From NCBI RefSeq assembly GCF_024655635.1, contig NZ_JANLGI010000016.1, positions 62,001 through 126,000 of the forward strand: DNA of 64,000 nt, written 5' to 3'. The notes below the pieces were generated by a model. The model did no database searches. It saw only the letters and a program-made list of their open reading frames with translations, and had not been told where the DNA came from. Within the stretch, counting starts at the first letter, position 1; each line of letters begins with the position of its first letter. This stretch comes from Allobosea sp. 47.2.35. Its GTDB lineage: Bacteria; Pseudomonadota; Alphaproteobacteria; Rhizobiales; Beijerinckiaceae. Both the position numbers and the translations under genes were made by a program. Shown here one piece after another: positions 17,362 through 26,295 of this stretch.

Positions 17362-17472
17362 CGATCACGGCCGCTCCCACGCACTGAGAGACTCGATCCG
17401 GCGAAGGTCGCTGCTGCTTGATGGTTTCCCACCGCCTGGCCCGTGCCGACGCCTGCGCGATCGAGCGCCGCA

Positions 17473-18795
17473 TCAGAAGGTTCGTTCGAGGAAGAGCTGT
17501 GCCGAGCTCTGCCGGCCGGAAAGGCTCGCCGCGCGCGCGTTTCCGGCGATGTCGAGTTTCTGCCAGGCGACGGAGCCCTCGAGACCGAGGCGCAGTCCAT
17601 CGACCGGCGCCCAGACCAGGTTGGCCGCCACGCGGTCGATCTGGATACGGCCAGCCAGCCCGGAGGCGTTCGGAATCGAGAGCCGGTAGCGGCTGACATA
17701 GGCGTTGCTCGACCATTCGTCGGTCCATTCCCGCCCGATCGCGGCGACGCCGGACCAGCCGCGCGTCGTCAGGTCGCCGGTCAGGACCGAAAAGGCTGTG
17801 CGCTGATCGAGCCTGGAGCCGATATAGGTCGCCGCGTCCACGGCGCCGGCGACCTGGGCGGTCAGCTTCATCGGTCGGCCCAGAAGCGTCTTCTCCCAGG
17901 TCGCGCCGAGGATCGCGGCCCGGCCAACGCGGCTGGAGCCGCCACCCGGCAAGTCCCGCGCCGCGAGGGCCCCGTGCAGCGTCAATCCGCCCTGTTCGTA
18001 GAGAAAGCGCGCGACACCGTCGGGCACACGATTTCCCCGGGTCGGCAACACCGCGCGCCGGTCGGCGGAGGTGTCTTCGGCCGAAAGCGACAGGCTGAGC
18101 TGTTCGGTCAGCTGGCGCTCATAGCCGATCAGCGCCACGGTGCGGCTCGGAACCCGCCCGACGAAGGCGAATTCGTCGCCGGCCCAGAAATCGAAGCGCG
18201 AGCCTGCCAACCCGAAAACGAACGCGCCGAAGGTGACGCTGGCCTCGCTCATCGTGAGCTCGCTGCCGCCCTCGCTGGTCGTGTCCACCGAGAATTCGAA
18301 GGCACTCGCCAGATAGCTGCCATTGGCAAGCGTCTGTCCGGTCTCGATCCGGAAGGTGGTGCTCAGGGGGAAGCTGGTCGCGCTCTGCGGGACCAGCCCG
18401 GTCGCCCGCGCCAGCGCATTCGCCTTGTAGTCGTCGCGCTGAATCCCGGCATTGACCGAGCCGGACACGGCGATGCAGGTGCCTGAGCCCGGCGAGACGA
18501 AGCCGCGAGGGCTTTCGTCATCCTGATCCTCGTCGTCCTCATCATCGGCGTCGTCGTCCTCATCGCTTGCCGCGGGGGGCTTCGAGGCGGTGGAGAAGGA
18601 GAAAAGCGGAGCCGGGTCCGGAGGCGTGATGGTGCAACTGCGCAGGAACAGCGGCGGTTTGCTGGCGGCGCTTGCTTGCGAACCTGCGAAGATGAAAAAA
18701 CAGGCGGCGGCGAGCACCGTCGCGGCATGAAACACGGCCGCGATCGATGGAGTGCCGCGCTGCGGCGGCGGAGGACGTTTCTCGTCAGGCCGCAT
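17473..18795 (-). CDS. Porin (Porin_2-like) with an acidic N-terminal linker
   Basis: An outer-membrane beta-barrel of about 440 residues. A long positively charged N region and hydrophobic core (AAVFHAATVLAAACFFIFAGSQASA) form the signal peptide. The mature protein starts with a short Cys-containing segment and then an unusual acidic tract, DEDDDADDEDDEDQDDES. GSGTCIAVSGSVNAGIQRDDY follows, the usual start of rhizobial porin barrels. The rest alternates polar and hydrophobic residues and ends in LFLERTF, the terminal-Phe signal for barrel insertion. The start at 18795 (MRPDEK) is inferred from the signal peptide; the frame stays open far upstream. A calcium- or cation-binding role for the acidic tract is only a guess. 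Confidence 0.75.
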   Translation of the reverse strand: MRPDEKRPPPPQRGTPSIAAVFHAATVLAAACFFIFAGSQASAASKPPLFLRSCTITPPDPAPLFSFSTASKPPAASDEDDDADDEDDEDQDDESPRGFVSPGSGTCIAVSGSVNAGIQRDDYKANALARATGLVPQSATSFPLSTTFRIETGQTLANGSYLASAFEFSVDTTSEGGSELTMSEASVTFGAFVFGLAGSRFDFWAGDEFAFVGRVPSRTVALIGYERQLTEQLSLSLSAEDTSADRRAVLPTRGNRVPDGVARFLYEQGGLTLHGALAARDLPGGGSSRVGRAAILGATWEKTLLGRPMKLTAQVAGAVDAATYIGSRLDQRTAFSVLTGDLTTRGWSGVAAIGREWTDEWSSNAYVSRYRLSIPNASGLAGRIQIDRVAANLVWAPVDGLRLGLEGSVAWQKLDIAGNARAASLSGRQSSAQLFLERTF

Positions 18796-19126
18796 GCGTT
18801 GGGCGAGAAACAGGGGCCGCTCGGTCGCTCGTCGCATGTGAGCGCGGAAAGCGCTGCGAAATCTCCAGCACTGATCGGCCCCCTCGCTCATCACTGCCAT
18901 CCCATGTGAACAAGAGAATAGCTTGCGTCGATGGCTCGCTTCAAATGCCGCGACATATTGGTTTGCACGCTGGCATTCACGCCGGGCGCCAGTGGCCGGG
19001 TAAAACGCCGGGATCGCGCATGTCACCCGCAGGGAGATGCTGCGGCAGATCGCGATCACCGACGGCATCAACCCGTTTTGACGTTTCTCGTAGCCCAGCG
19101 CGAGGCTTCTCGTTCGCCTTCGCGCC
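18796..19126. other. Gap upstream of the porin gene
   Basis: Some 330 bases between the porin start and the end of the YedE-type gene, both on the minus strand. The porin promoter should lie here. I see no convincing gene, strong hairpin or recognisable operator. The porin frame remains open through part of it without protein-like composition. Confidence 0.4.
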
Positions 19127-20386
19127 TTACAGGGGCCACCCTGCCCACCGTCCGAGCTTCAGCGTAGCGGTGGCGCCGATGCCGAGCGCCGCCGCGAAGA
19201 CCCAGCCCGAGAGGGCGCCAGCCGAAATGCCCGAGAGCAGCGTGCCCACGGTGCAGCCGAGGCCGAGGACGGTGCCCCAGCCGAGCAGGAGGCCTCCGCT
19301 CAATCCACGTAGCGCCTGGCCGCCGGTCGGCCGACGCGGCTTGAATTCGCCCGCAGCCAGCGCCGCGATCAGCGCGGCTGCGACGAGGCCGGCGATGAAC
19401 AGTCCGTTCGGCGTCAGCACGGTGTCGCGGATGACGGTGGCGCAGCCGCGGAAACTGTCGAGACCTTCGAGCCGAGACGGCAGCAACTCGAAGGCACCGG
19501 CGAGCTGGCGCGAGCGCGAGCCGATCTCGGCCGTCACGCCCAGTGGCGATACGCGCAGATAGGCGGCAACCCCGATCAGGCCGACGAGCAGGCCGCCCAG
19601 CCAGGCCGGCCAGCGTTGCCGGAATACGGCGACGAGAGGATCGCGCGGCGGTTCCGGCCGCGCGGGAAGGCTACCTTTGCGCAGGAGGAGCCAGGCCAAG
19701 GCGGCCAGGACGGCGAGGGACGTGGCCAGCGCGCCGCCATAGCCGAGATGGCGCGGCAGCCATGGGACCGGCGCCCCCGCGATCGTCCAGAGATAGAGCC
19801 CGTTCCAGCTCTGGAAGCCCAGGATGAAGCCGCCGACGGCCCCAAGCAGGGCGAAAGGCGCGGTCGGCGAGCCCTCGCCGAGACGGTAGAGATGGGCGCT
19901 GAGGCAGGATCCTGAAAGCGCCATCCCCGCTCCGAAGGCGAGGCCGGCAAGCACGAGCGCGAGGCTTACCGGTCCGATATGGGCTGTTGGTGGCAGGCGC
20001 GTGCCCGACGGGTCCGGCAGCCAGGCGCCGAAGATCAGCGTGTAGCCGGTGATGCCGACGGCCAGCGCCGTGACGATGCCGAGCAGGCCGCGCGGATCAC
20101 GGCGGTCCAGCCAGTCGCGCCAGATGCAGAGGAAGCAGAAGCGCGAGCGCTGGATCACGAAGCCGAAGGTGGCGCCGAGGATGAGCGACAATTGCAGCTG
20201 CGGCGCCGGATCGCCATGGCGGCCGATACCGATGATCGCCAGTGCGAGGAGGGCGGTAAGGCCAAGCGCGGCGAGGATGCCCCGGGACAGCCCGGAAGCG
20301 CGCTCGGCCACGGCAGCCGGAGCCGCCATGGTCGTTTCACGGGCGCGCTGGTAATCCAGCGCGCCGCTTTCGTCGGACAGGCTCAT
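19127..20386 (-). CDS. YeeE/YedE-family sulfur-compound transporter
   Basis: A 419-residue polytopic membrane protein with about ten hydrophobic segments and the duplicated YeeE/YedE repeats. Conserved cysteines lie in RSRFCFLCIWRDW, SGSCLSAHLYRLGEG and GLGCTVGTLLSGI. In TsuA-type members such cysteines relay thiosulfate across the membrane. The gene sits 15 bp downstream of a periplasmic sulfurtransferase gene, so the pair probably takes up thiosulfate or another reduced sulfur species. The ATG at 20386 is used; an internal ATG (MAAPAAV) is possible. Confidence 0.85.
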   Translation of the reverse strand: MSLSDESGALDYQRARETTMAAPAAVAERASGLSRGILAALGLTALLALAIIGIGRHGDPAPQLQLSLILGATFGFVIQRSRFCFLCIWRDWLDRRDPRGLLGIVTALAVGITGYTLIFGAWLPDPSGTRLPPTAHIGPVSLALVLAGLAFGAGMALSGSCLSAHLYRLGEGSPTAPFALLGAVGGFILGFQSWNGLYLWTIAGAPVPWLPRHLGYGGALATSLAVLAALAWLLLRKGSLPARPEPPRDPLVAVFRQRWPAWLGGLLVGLIGVAAYLRVSPLGVTAEIGSRSRQLAGAFELLPSRLEGLDSFRGCATVIRDTVLTPNGLFIAGLVAAALIAALAAGEFKPRRPTGGQALRGLSGGLLLGWGTVLGLGCTVGTLLSGISAGALSGWVFAAALGIGATATLKLGRWAGWPL

Positions 20387-20401
20387 CGGCGCGGCGGCGG
20401 C

Positions 20402-21337
20402 TTACTTGCCGCCCCAGACGGTGCCGGCGGGGTTGCTGATCGGCAGGCCGACGGTGTTGCCGTACTCGGTCCAGGAGCCGTCATAGTTCGCGACCTGATA
20501 GCCGAGCACGCGCGACAGGATGAACCAGGTGTGGCTGGAGCGCTCGCCGATGCGGCAGGTGGTGATCACCGGCTTCGAGCCGTCGATGCCGACATTGGCG
20601 TAGAGCTTCTTCAATTCCTCCGGCGATTTCAGCGTGCCGTCGGCCTGGTTGACCGCCTGGGCCCAGGGCACGTTGACGGAACCGGGGATGTGGCCGGCGC
20701 GCAGGGCAAGTTCCTGGAAGCCGGCCGGCGCGATGATCTTGCCGGAGAACTCATCGGCCGAGCGGATGTCGAGCACGCGCGCCTCGGACTTCTTCTCGAC
20801 GGTGGCGACGACATCGGCGAGCCGGGCGCGCAGCTTGCGGTTGGGCTCGGCCACGGTGAAGGCGGAAGCCTTGGCCGTTAGTGGATTGGTCGAAACCGGG
20901 CGCTTCTCCAGCTCCCATTTCTTGCGGCCGCCGTCGAGCAGCTTCACGTTGTCGCGCAGGCCGTAGATGTCGAACACCCAGGCGCCCCAGGCGGCGAACC
21001 AGTTGTTGCTGTCGCCGTAGAGGACGATGGTGACGTCCTTGTCGAGGCCGAGCTTGCGGGCGAGCGCCTGGAATTTCTCCGGCTTGGCGATGTCGCGCTC
21101 GACCGTATCGACGAGGTCGGTATGCCAGACGACATTCTGCGCGCCGGGGATATGGCCGCGCTCGTAAAGGCCGGGCTCGACGCTGACCTCGACGATCCGC
21201 ACCTTCGGATCGCTCAGATTCTTCTCCAGCCAGTCGGTGGTGACGAGCGGGCCGGAATTGGCAAGCGCGGCACCGCCCAGCAGCAGGGCCGCTGCGAGCG
21301 TAATGGCGCTCCGGCGCAGCAGGGACAGGGCGAACAT
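20402..21337 (-). CDS. Periplasmic two-domain sulfurtransferase (rhodanese/SseA type)
   Basis: A 311-residue protein with a signal peptide (SAITLAAALLLGGAALA) and two rhodanese domains. The first keeps the fold (RIVEVSVEPGLYERGHIPGA, VLYGDSNNWFA) without an active Cys. The second has the catalytic loop CRIGERSSHTW preceded by DIRSADEFSG and GHIPGSVNVPW. It transfers sulfane sulfur from thiosulfate or mercaptopyruvate to an acceptor. AAGGAGATC precedes the ATG at 21337. Export to the periplasm plus the adjacent YedE-type transporter suggests it handles the sulfur species that is imported. Confidence 0.9.
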   Translation of the reverse strand: MFALSLLRRSAITLAAALLLGGAALANSGPLVTTDWLEKNLSDPKVRIVEVSVEPGLYERGHIPGAQNVVWHTDLVDTVERDIAKPEKFQALARKLGLDKDVTIVLYGDSNNWFAAWGAWVFDIYGLRDNVKLLDGGRKKWELEKRPVSTNPLTAKASAFTVAEPNRKLRARLADVVATVEKKSEARVLDIRSADEFSGKIIAPAGFQELALRAGHIPGSVNVPWAQAVNQADGTLKSPEELKKLYANVGIDGSKPVITTCRIGERSSHTWFILSRVLGYQVANYDGSWTEYGNTVGLPISNPAGTVWGGK

Positions 21338-21503
21338 GGCGCGATCTCCTTGAGATTGAAAGCTCCGCCATGATTTCGCCACGCGCCGGCTTGCGGAAGC
21401 CGAACAGGATTTTTTTGTTTGGGCGTTCCGGAGAACGAAGGAGTTGTACGACCTTCGTTCAAGAAAATGACGTTGCGGAACGATCCGAATTGGGCGCCGG
21501 GCC

Positions 21504-22130
21504 TTAGGCCGCAGCCGTGCGATGGGCGGACAGCCTTGCCGCGATCCTGGCCTCCTGCGCGGCCTTGACCGGCCCGACGCGGGCGGTCGCTTCTTCCAGC
21601 GAGGCAGCGGGTGGATAGGCCGGTGTGCTGGAGGCGACACCGGCCTTCGCGCCGATATGCTTCTCGAAGGGCAGCGAGCGATAGAGCGTTGGATCGGCGC
21701 TCACGTCGAAGAGCGGCCGGTAGCCGAGCGAGAGATAGAGCGATGTCGCCTCCGGCTGCCGGAAGCCGGTGGTGAGATAGGCGCGAGTATAGCCGAGATC
21801 GGCGGCCGCTTCCTCGAGCGCGAGCACGATACGCCGTGCCAGTCCCTGACGGCGCAGGTCGTCGCGCGTCCAGATGCGTTTCAGCTCGGCGGTCTCGTCG
21901 TCATGGCTCATGAAGGCGCCGCCAGCGATCGTCTCGTCGCCGCGCCGCAACAGCAGGAAGCCCCCGAGCGGCGGAGCGAAGGCCTCCGCCGGGTAGCGCA
22001 GGATTTCGGAGCGTGCGCCGCCGGGGCGGCTGTTGAACCCGTAACGGCCGTCATACTCGGCGATGAGGCCTTCGAGCAGAACCTCCGCTCTGGGGTCGAG
22101 CGGAGATGATCTCACGATCAGGTCAGGCAT
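21504..22130 (-). CDS. GNAT-family N-acetyltransferase
   Basis: A 208-residue protein. The N-terminal 145 residues form a GNAT domain: GGFLLLRRGDETIAGGAFMSHD (beta4), AELKRIWTRDDLRRQGLARRIVLALEE with the acetyl-CoA pyrophosphate loop RRQGLA, then YLTTGFRQPEATSLYLSLGYRP. The last ~50 residues are an Ala/Pro-rich tail. Substrate is unknown. The start at 22130 (MPDLIV) is chosen because family members begin with a similar sequence; the frame is open further upstream. Confidence 0.85.
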   Translation of the reverse strand: MPDLIVRSSPLDPRAEVLLEGLIAEYDGRYGFNSRPGGARSEILRYPAEAFAPPLGGFLLLRRGDETIAGGAFMSHDDETAELKRIWTRDDLRRQGLARRIVLALEEAAADLGYTRAYLTTGFRQPEATSLYLSLGYRPLFDVSADPTLYRSLPFEKHIGAKAGVASSTPAYPPAASLEEATARVGPVKAAQEARIAARLSAHRTAAA

Positions 22131-22193
22131 GACGAGATTCCATCCGTTGTCGTGGAGCGTTGAATTGGCTCGCGACATTCGATGGCGCTCGAT

Positions 22194-22199
22194 TGTCAA
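22194..22199 (-). promoter_or_regulatory. Possible -35 element in an AT-rich gap
   Basis: The 214-base gap between the GNAT and EamA genes has a notably AT-rich stretch (about 22196-22275). On the minus strand it contains a consensus TTGACA some 64 bases before the GNAT start, without a clear -10 box. It is a weak promoter prediction. No gene is visible in this gap. Confidence 0.25.
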
Positions 22200-22344
22200 T
22201 CAATACTCTGCAGAAAATAAGTATATTTGAATTGAGTTGGCGTTTTGTGAAGTTCGATATTTCTAGTATCTATCGATTGGGGAGATTGAATGTGCCCGTG
22301 CTTATGGCCAAGGCACTCGTCTCTCCACCGCTGTCCGGCACAGC

Positions 22345-23253
22345 TCAGACCGGGCGGCGCGGAGGGGCGCGCCGCAATGCCAGCGCGACGCCGCCGATGG
22401 TCAGCACGATCGCGAACATCTCCCGGAGCCCGAGCGTTTCGCCGAGCAGAGGGACGGCGGTGATCGTCCCAACGACCGGGACGATCAGCATGCTTGTGGC
22501 CGCGACCGCGGTCGGCAGCCGTTTGAGCGCGCCGAACCAGGTAAGATAGCAAAGCGCCATCGGGCCGACGGCCATGTAGGCCAGCCCGAGCGCTCCCGGG
22601 ACCGAGAGCGCGGTGATGTTCGGCCGCTCCAGCAGGAGCCCGAGGACCACCATCGGCAGGCAGCCGAGGGCGACCTGCCAGGCCGCGACGGCCGGGCCCG
22701 GCATCGCGAGGGGCTTCTTCGCCGTGACCGTGCCGAACGCGAACAGCACGGCCGCCGCGAAGGCGAAGAGCACGCCGGGAAGCTTCGCCGCTGTGAAGTC
22801 GGGGCCGCCCATCAGAACGGCCATGCCGGTCATGCTGAGCCCTAGCGCAACCAGGCTGCGCCGGGTTGGCCGCGCGCCGAGCAGGGGCCAGGCCATCAAC
22901 ATCGCCCAGATCGGCATCGAATAGGCGATCAGGGCGCCTTCCGAGACCCTGAGCCAGTTCAGTGCGAGCGCGGTAAAGCCCATCCAGGCGAAGACGTTGA
23001 TCACCGCCGCAACCACGAGAGGCACGCGCGCCTCCTTCGGCACAGCAAGGCTGTCGCCGCGCGCCAATGCCAGCAGGGCGAGGCAGAGCGCGCCGATGAG
23101 GCCGGCCGTCCCCCGCGCGAAGAGTGGCGGCCAGTCCTGCAGGACGAATTTCAGCACCGTCCAATTGAGGCCCCAGCCGAAGGCCGTGGCCAGCAGCAAG
23201 ACCTTGCCGACCGCCTGACTGGCCGGCACGGAAGCGGAGCCTGTCGTGGTCAT
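22345..23253 (-). CDS. EamA-family drug/metabolite transporter
   Basis: A 302-residue inner-membrane protein with ten predicted helices in two EamA repeats (VLLLATAFGWGLNWTVLKFV at the start of the first, VLFAFAAAVLFAFGTVTAKK at the start of the second). Prolines and glycines are conserved in the last helices (MLIVPVVGTITAVPLLGE). Such proteins usually export amino acids or other small metabolites. The start lies 11 bases downstream of the end of the trans-sulfuration gene on the same strand, so the two are likely cotranscribed; export of a sulfur amino acid or related metabolite is possible. Confidence 0.85.
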   Translation of the reverse strand: MTTTGSASVPASQAVGKVLLLATAFGWGLNWTVLKFVLQDWPPLFARGTAGLIGALCLALLALARGDSLAVPKEARVPLVVAAVINVFAWMGFTALALNWLRVSEGALIAYSMPIWAMLMAWPLLGARPTRRSLVALGLSMTGMAVLMGGPDFTAAKLPGVLFAFAAAVLFAFGTVTAKKPLAMPGPAVAAWQVALGCLPMVVLGLLLERPNITALSVPGALGLAYMAVGPMALCYLTWFGALKRLPTAVAATSMLIVPVVGTITAVPLLGETLGLREMFAIVLTIGGVALALRRAPPRRPV

Positions 23254-23264
23254 GGCACGGCGTC

Positions 23265-24422
23265 TTACGCGCGATGTCCGGCCTTCAGGGCCTGATCGAG
23301 ATCGGCGTAGAGGTCGTCGATATCCTCGATGCCGGTCGAGAGGCGCAGCAGGTCGGTCGGGCAGGGCGAGCCCGCGCCTTCGATCGAGGCGCGGTGCTCG
23401 ATCAGGCTTTCGACGCCACCGAGCGAGGTCGCGCGCTTGTAGAGCTCGACATGGGCCGCTGTCTTGATCGCGGCAGCCTCGCCGCCGGTGACCTGCACCG
23501 AGAGCATGAAGCCGAAGCCGTTCTCCATCTGCCGCGCCGCGATGTCGTGGCCGGGATGCTGCGGCAGGCCGGGATAGAGCACGCGCGCCACCAGCGGATG
23601 GGCCGAGAGCCGCTGCGCCAGCGCCATCGCGGACGCCGCCTGCCGCTCCTGCCGGACATGGAGCGTGCGCATGCCGCGCATCAGCAGATAGGCTTCGAAC
23701 GGGCCGAGAATGCCGCCCTGGCCCTTGCGGACCGTCTTGACCCGGTTCCAGAATTCATCGTCCTCGCGGGCGCAGAGCGCGCCGGCCACGACATCGGAAT
23801 GGCCGTTCAGCACCTTCGTCGCCGCGTGCATCACGATATCGGCGCCGAGCGCCAGCGGGCGCGTGTGCACCGGCGAGGCACAGGTCGAGTCGACCGCGAG
23901 CTTCGCCCCGGCCTTGTGCGCGATCTCCGCCGCACCAGCGATATCGGTGATGGTCCAGAGCGGGTTCGACGGGGTCTCGATCCAGACGAGCTTGGTCGCG
24001 CCCGGCTTCACGGCGGCCTTCAGCGCGGCGAGATCGTCGGTTTCGACGAAATCGACCTTGATGCCCCAGCGCGTCGCCTCGTTGAGCAGCCAGGCGCGCA
24101 ACGCCCAGTACATCACCTTGGAGGCGACGACATGGTCGCCCGGCGAGAGCGCCTGAAACACGGCGGTCGCCGCCGCCATGCCCGAGCCGAACAGCAGCGC
24201 GCCGGCCTGTGCTTCCTCCAGCATGGCGAGCACGGCCTGCGCCTCATGCACCGTCTCGTTATCCGGCCGGCCATAGATGAAGCCGGTCGAATAGCCGTTA
24301 TCCTCGTCGCGGATATAGGTCGTCGAGATATGGATCGGCGGCACGACGCCCTTGGTGGTCGGGTCGATCTTGCCCATGGCCTGCGCGGCAAGGCTTCTCT
24401 TGGTCCACTTCGTCGCAGTCAT
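23265..24422 (-). CDS. Cys/Met-metabolism PLP enzyme (cystathionine lyase/synthase family)
   Basis: A 385-residue fold-type I PLP enzyme. The cofactor lysine is in MHAATKVLNGHSDVVAG. Other landmarks are YGRPDNETVHEAQAVLAMLE, LFGSGMAAATAV for PLP-phosphate contacts, WIETPSNPLW, AVDSTCASP and, near the end, SLGGVESLIEHRAS and LRLSTGIED. The SGMAA and SLGGVESL motifs are those of cystathionine gamma-synthase, beta-lyase and O-acylhomoserine sulfhydrylase, which cannot be told apart here. It is divergent from an Lrp/AsnC gene, which probably controls it. Confidence 0.9.
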   Translation of the reverse strand: MTATKWTKRSLAAQAMGKIDPTTKGVVPPIHISTTYIRDEDNGYSTGFIYGRPDNETVHEAQAVLAMLEEAQAGALLFGSGMAAATAVFQALSPGDHVVASKVMYWALRAWLLNEATRWGIKVDFVETDDLAALKAAVKPGATKLVWIETPSNPLWTITDIAGAAEIAHKAGAKLAVDSTCASPVHTRPLALGADIVMHAATKVLNGHSDVVAGALCAREDDEFWNRVKTVRKGQGGILGPFEAYLLMRGMRTLHVRQERQAASAMALAQRLSAHPLVARVLYPGLPQHPGHDIAARQMENGFGFMLSVQVTGGEAAAIKTAAHVELYKRATSLGGVESLIEHRASIEGAGSPCPTDLLRLSTGIEDIDDLYADLDQALKAGHRA

Positions 24423-24489
24423 GACCCGCTTTCCGGTTTGGTCGCCACCGACAGGGGCGGCATCTAATCCAGATCATGCCGGCAAGCGC

Positions 24490-24536
24490 TTGGCGATTGT
24501 CGCCCATTTTTGCTATCGAGTGACGAATTTCGCCAA
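24490..24536. promoter_or_regulatory. Inverted repeat in the Lrp/PLP-enzyme divergent promoter
   Basis: TTGGCGA (24490-24496) is repeated inverted as TCGCCAA (24530-24536). A tighter GGCG-N5-CGCC lies at 24492-24504. The elements sit 12-58 bases before the lrp-type start and 68-114 before the PLP-enzyme start. They are candidate binding sites for the adjacent regulator; Lrp sites are loosely conserved, so confidence is low. Confidence 0.3.
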
Positions 24537-24547
24537 TCATAGGGTGG

Positions 24548-25012
24548 GTGGTGGCCAAAGCAGTCGACCTCGACAAGTTCGATTACGCCCTGCTGCAAGA
24601 GATGCAGGCCGATAACCAGACGCCGGCGCGCGTGCTGGCCGAGCGGGTTGGCCTGTCCCAGAGCGCGGTGTTGCGCCGGCTGAGGCGCCTGCGGGCGGAA
24701 AAGGTCATCACGGCGGATGTCTCGATCGTCAGCCCGGAGGTGATGGGCGTGCCGGTGACGGTGCATGTCACCGTCTCGATCATCCAAGGCTCTCGGACCT
24801 ATGGCGATTTCGCCCGCAAGCTGCAGGCCCGGCCCGAAGTGAAGCAGGCGTCCTATGTCACCGGCGGCGCCGATTTCGTGCTGCACCTGCAGGTCGAGAG
24901 CATGGCGGCCTACGCCGCCTTCACCCGCGAGGTCTTCCACGATGATCCCAATGTCGCGGAATATCACAGCTATATCGCCATGCGCGAAGTCGTCGGCCGG
25001 GGCGCGACATAA
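24548..25012 (+). CDS. Lrp/AsnC-family transcriptional regulator
   Basis: A 154-residue regulator. An N-terminal winged helix-turn-helix (LDKFDYALLQEMQADNQ, then RVLAERVGLSQSAVLRRLRRLRAEKVI) precedes a C-terminal RAM ligand-binding domain (VTVHVTVSII, VKQASYVTGGADFVLHLQVES). Such regulators respond to amino acids and form octamers. It is transcribed divergently from the trans-sulfuration enzyme and EamA transporter genes, so a sulfur or other amino acid is the likely signal. The GTG at 24548 gives MVAKAVDLDKFD. Confidence 0.93.
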   Translation: MVAKAVDLDKFDYALLQEMQADNQTPARVLAERVGLSQSAVLRRLRRLRAEKVITADVSIVSPEVMGVPVTVHVTVSIIQGSRTYGDFARKLQARPEVKQASYVTGGADFVLHLQVESMAAYAAFTREVFHDDPNVAEYHSYIAMREVVGRGAT

Positions 25013-25131
25013 GCGGGGTTGCCCGTCTTGGCGCCTGCTCGGGCAGCGGCTATCGATCCGACGTGCTCGCGATGGCGCAGTTCCTCTGCACTCTGCCTCG
25101 CCCATGGTTTTCTCCCCGGGGGTATCGTCCG

Positions 25132-26295
25132 ATGAAGCCTGAAGAAGCCTTGGGAACTGCCGCGGGCTTGCCGTCGAAGGCGTGGCTCCGGGAAAACCTC
25201 ATCCCGGCCTGGATCGATCGCGCTGTCAGGCCCGGCCATGCCGGCTTCGTCGAGATGTTCGATCCGGCCGATCCGGATCGCGATCCCGGCCCGGTTCGGA
25301 CGACGCTGGTCACGGCCCGGCTGACCTATGTCTTCAGCCATGCCCATCTGCTCGATCCGCAGGGGAAGGCGCTCGCCGCCGCCCGCCACGGCTTCGCTTT
25401 CTTGCGCGATGCCTGCCGGGAAGGGGGGCAGAGCCGTTTCCTGCATTCCGTCCGCGAGGACGGCACACCGATCGATGCTCGCACCGATCTCTACGACCTC
25501 GCCTTCGTGCTCTTCGCCATGGCCTGGTATTACCGCGCGACGCGGGACGATCAGGCGCTCGCCATCGCCAATGAGGTGATCGGCTTCATCGAAAGCGAGA
25601 TGGCGCATCCACAGGGCGGCTTCGCCGAGGATACGCTGGGCACGCTGCCACGGCGGCAGAACCCGCATATGCATCTGCTCGAGGCCTTCCACGCTTTGGT
25701 CGAGGCGACCGGCGAACAACGCTGGCTCGATCGTGCCGATGCGATCGTGCGGCTCGCCCGCGAGCACCTGGTCGATACGGAGACCGGCACGCTCGGCGAG
25801 TATTTCACGGATGACTGGCAGCCTATTCCCGGCGCGGCCAGCCAGGTCTGCGAGCCCGGCCACCACTTCGAATGGACCTGGCTTCTGCTCCATCACTGGC
25901 GCCTGACGGGAGACGCACAGGCGCGCGATCTGGCGGAGAGACTCTACGGCTTCGCCATCCGGCACGGCCTCGACGATGGCGCGGCAGGTCCGCTTGCCGC
26001 CTTCGACGTGTTCGACCGATCAGGCCATGTCACGGCGCCGACGAAGCTGCTCTGGCCTCAGACTGAGGCGATCAAGGCTTTCCTGGCCCGGATCGAATTC
26101 CTGGATGACGCCGACGCGGCGGTGCGTCTCGATCTCCATCTCGCCAGCCTGTTCCGCTGGTTCGTCACGCCTGAAACGGGCCTCTGGCTCAACCAGCTCG
26201 CGAAGGACGGAACGCCCCGGCAGACCGTCATTCCGGTGCGGGTACTCTACCATCTCCTGCTCGCTCTGGCCGAATGGGAGCGCGTCCGCGGTTAG
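25132..26295 (+). CDS. AGE-family sugar epimerase/isomerase
   Basis: A 387-residue (alpha/alpha)6-barrel enzyme of the N-acylglucosamine 2-epimerase family, which includes mannose-6-phosphate isomerase-like proteins. Family motifs include RLTYVFSHAHLL, DLAFVLFAMAWYYRAT, RRQNPHMHLLEAFHAL, CEPGHHFEWTWLLL and a late LWPQTEAIKAF. The catalytic histidines are probably those in NPHMHL and PGHHFEW. ATG 25132 follows a GGGGG tract; an in-frame GTG at 25063 would add 23 unlikely residues. Its stop codon overlaps the stop of the convergent ATPase gene. The specific sugar is not deducible. Confidence 0.88.
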   Translation: MKPEEALGTAAGLPSKAWLRENLIPAWIDRAVRPGHAGFVEMFDPADPDRDPGPVRTTLVTARLTYVFSHAHLLDPQGKALAAARHGFAFLRDACREGGQSRFLHSVREDGTPIDARTDLYDLAFVLFAMAWYYRATRDDQALAIANEVIGFIESEMAHPQGGFAEDTLGTLPRRQNPHMHLLEAFHALVEATGEQRWLDRADAIVRLAREHLVDTETGTLGEYFTDDWQPIPGAASQVCEPGHHFEWTWLLLHHWRLTGDAQARDLAERLYGFAIRHGLDDGAAGPLAAFDVFDRSGHVTAPTKLLWPQTEAIKAFLARIEFLDDADAAVRLDLHLASLFRWFVTPETGLWLNQLAKDGTPRQTVIPVRVLYHLLLALAEWERVRG

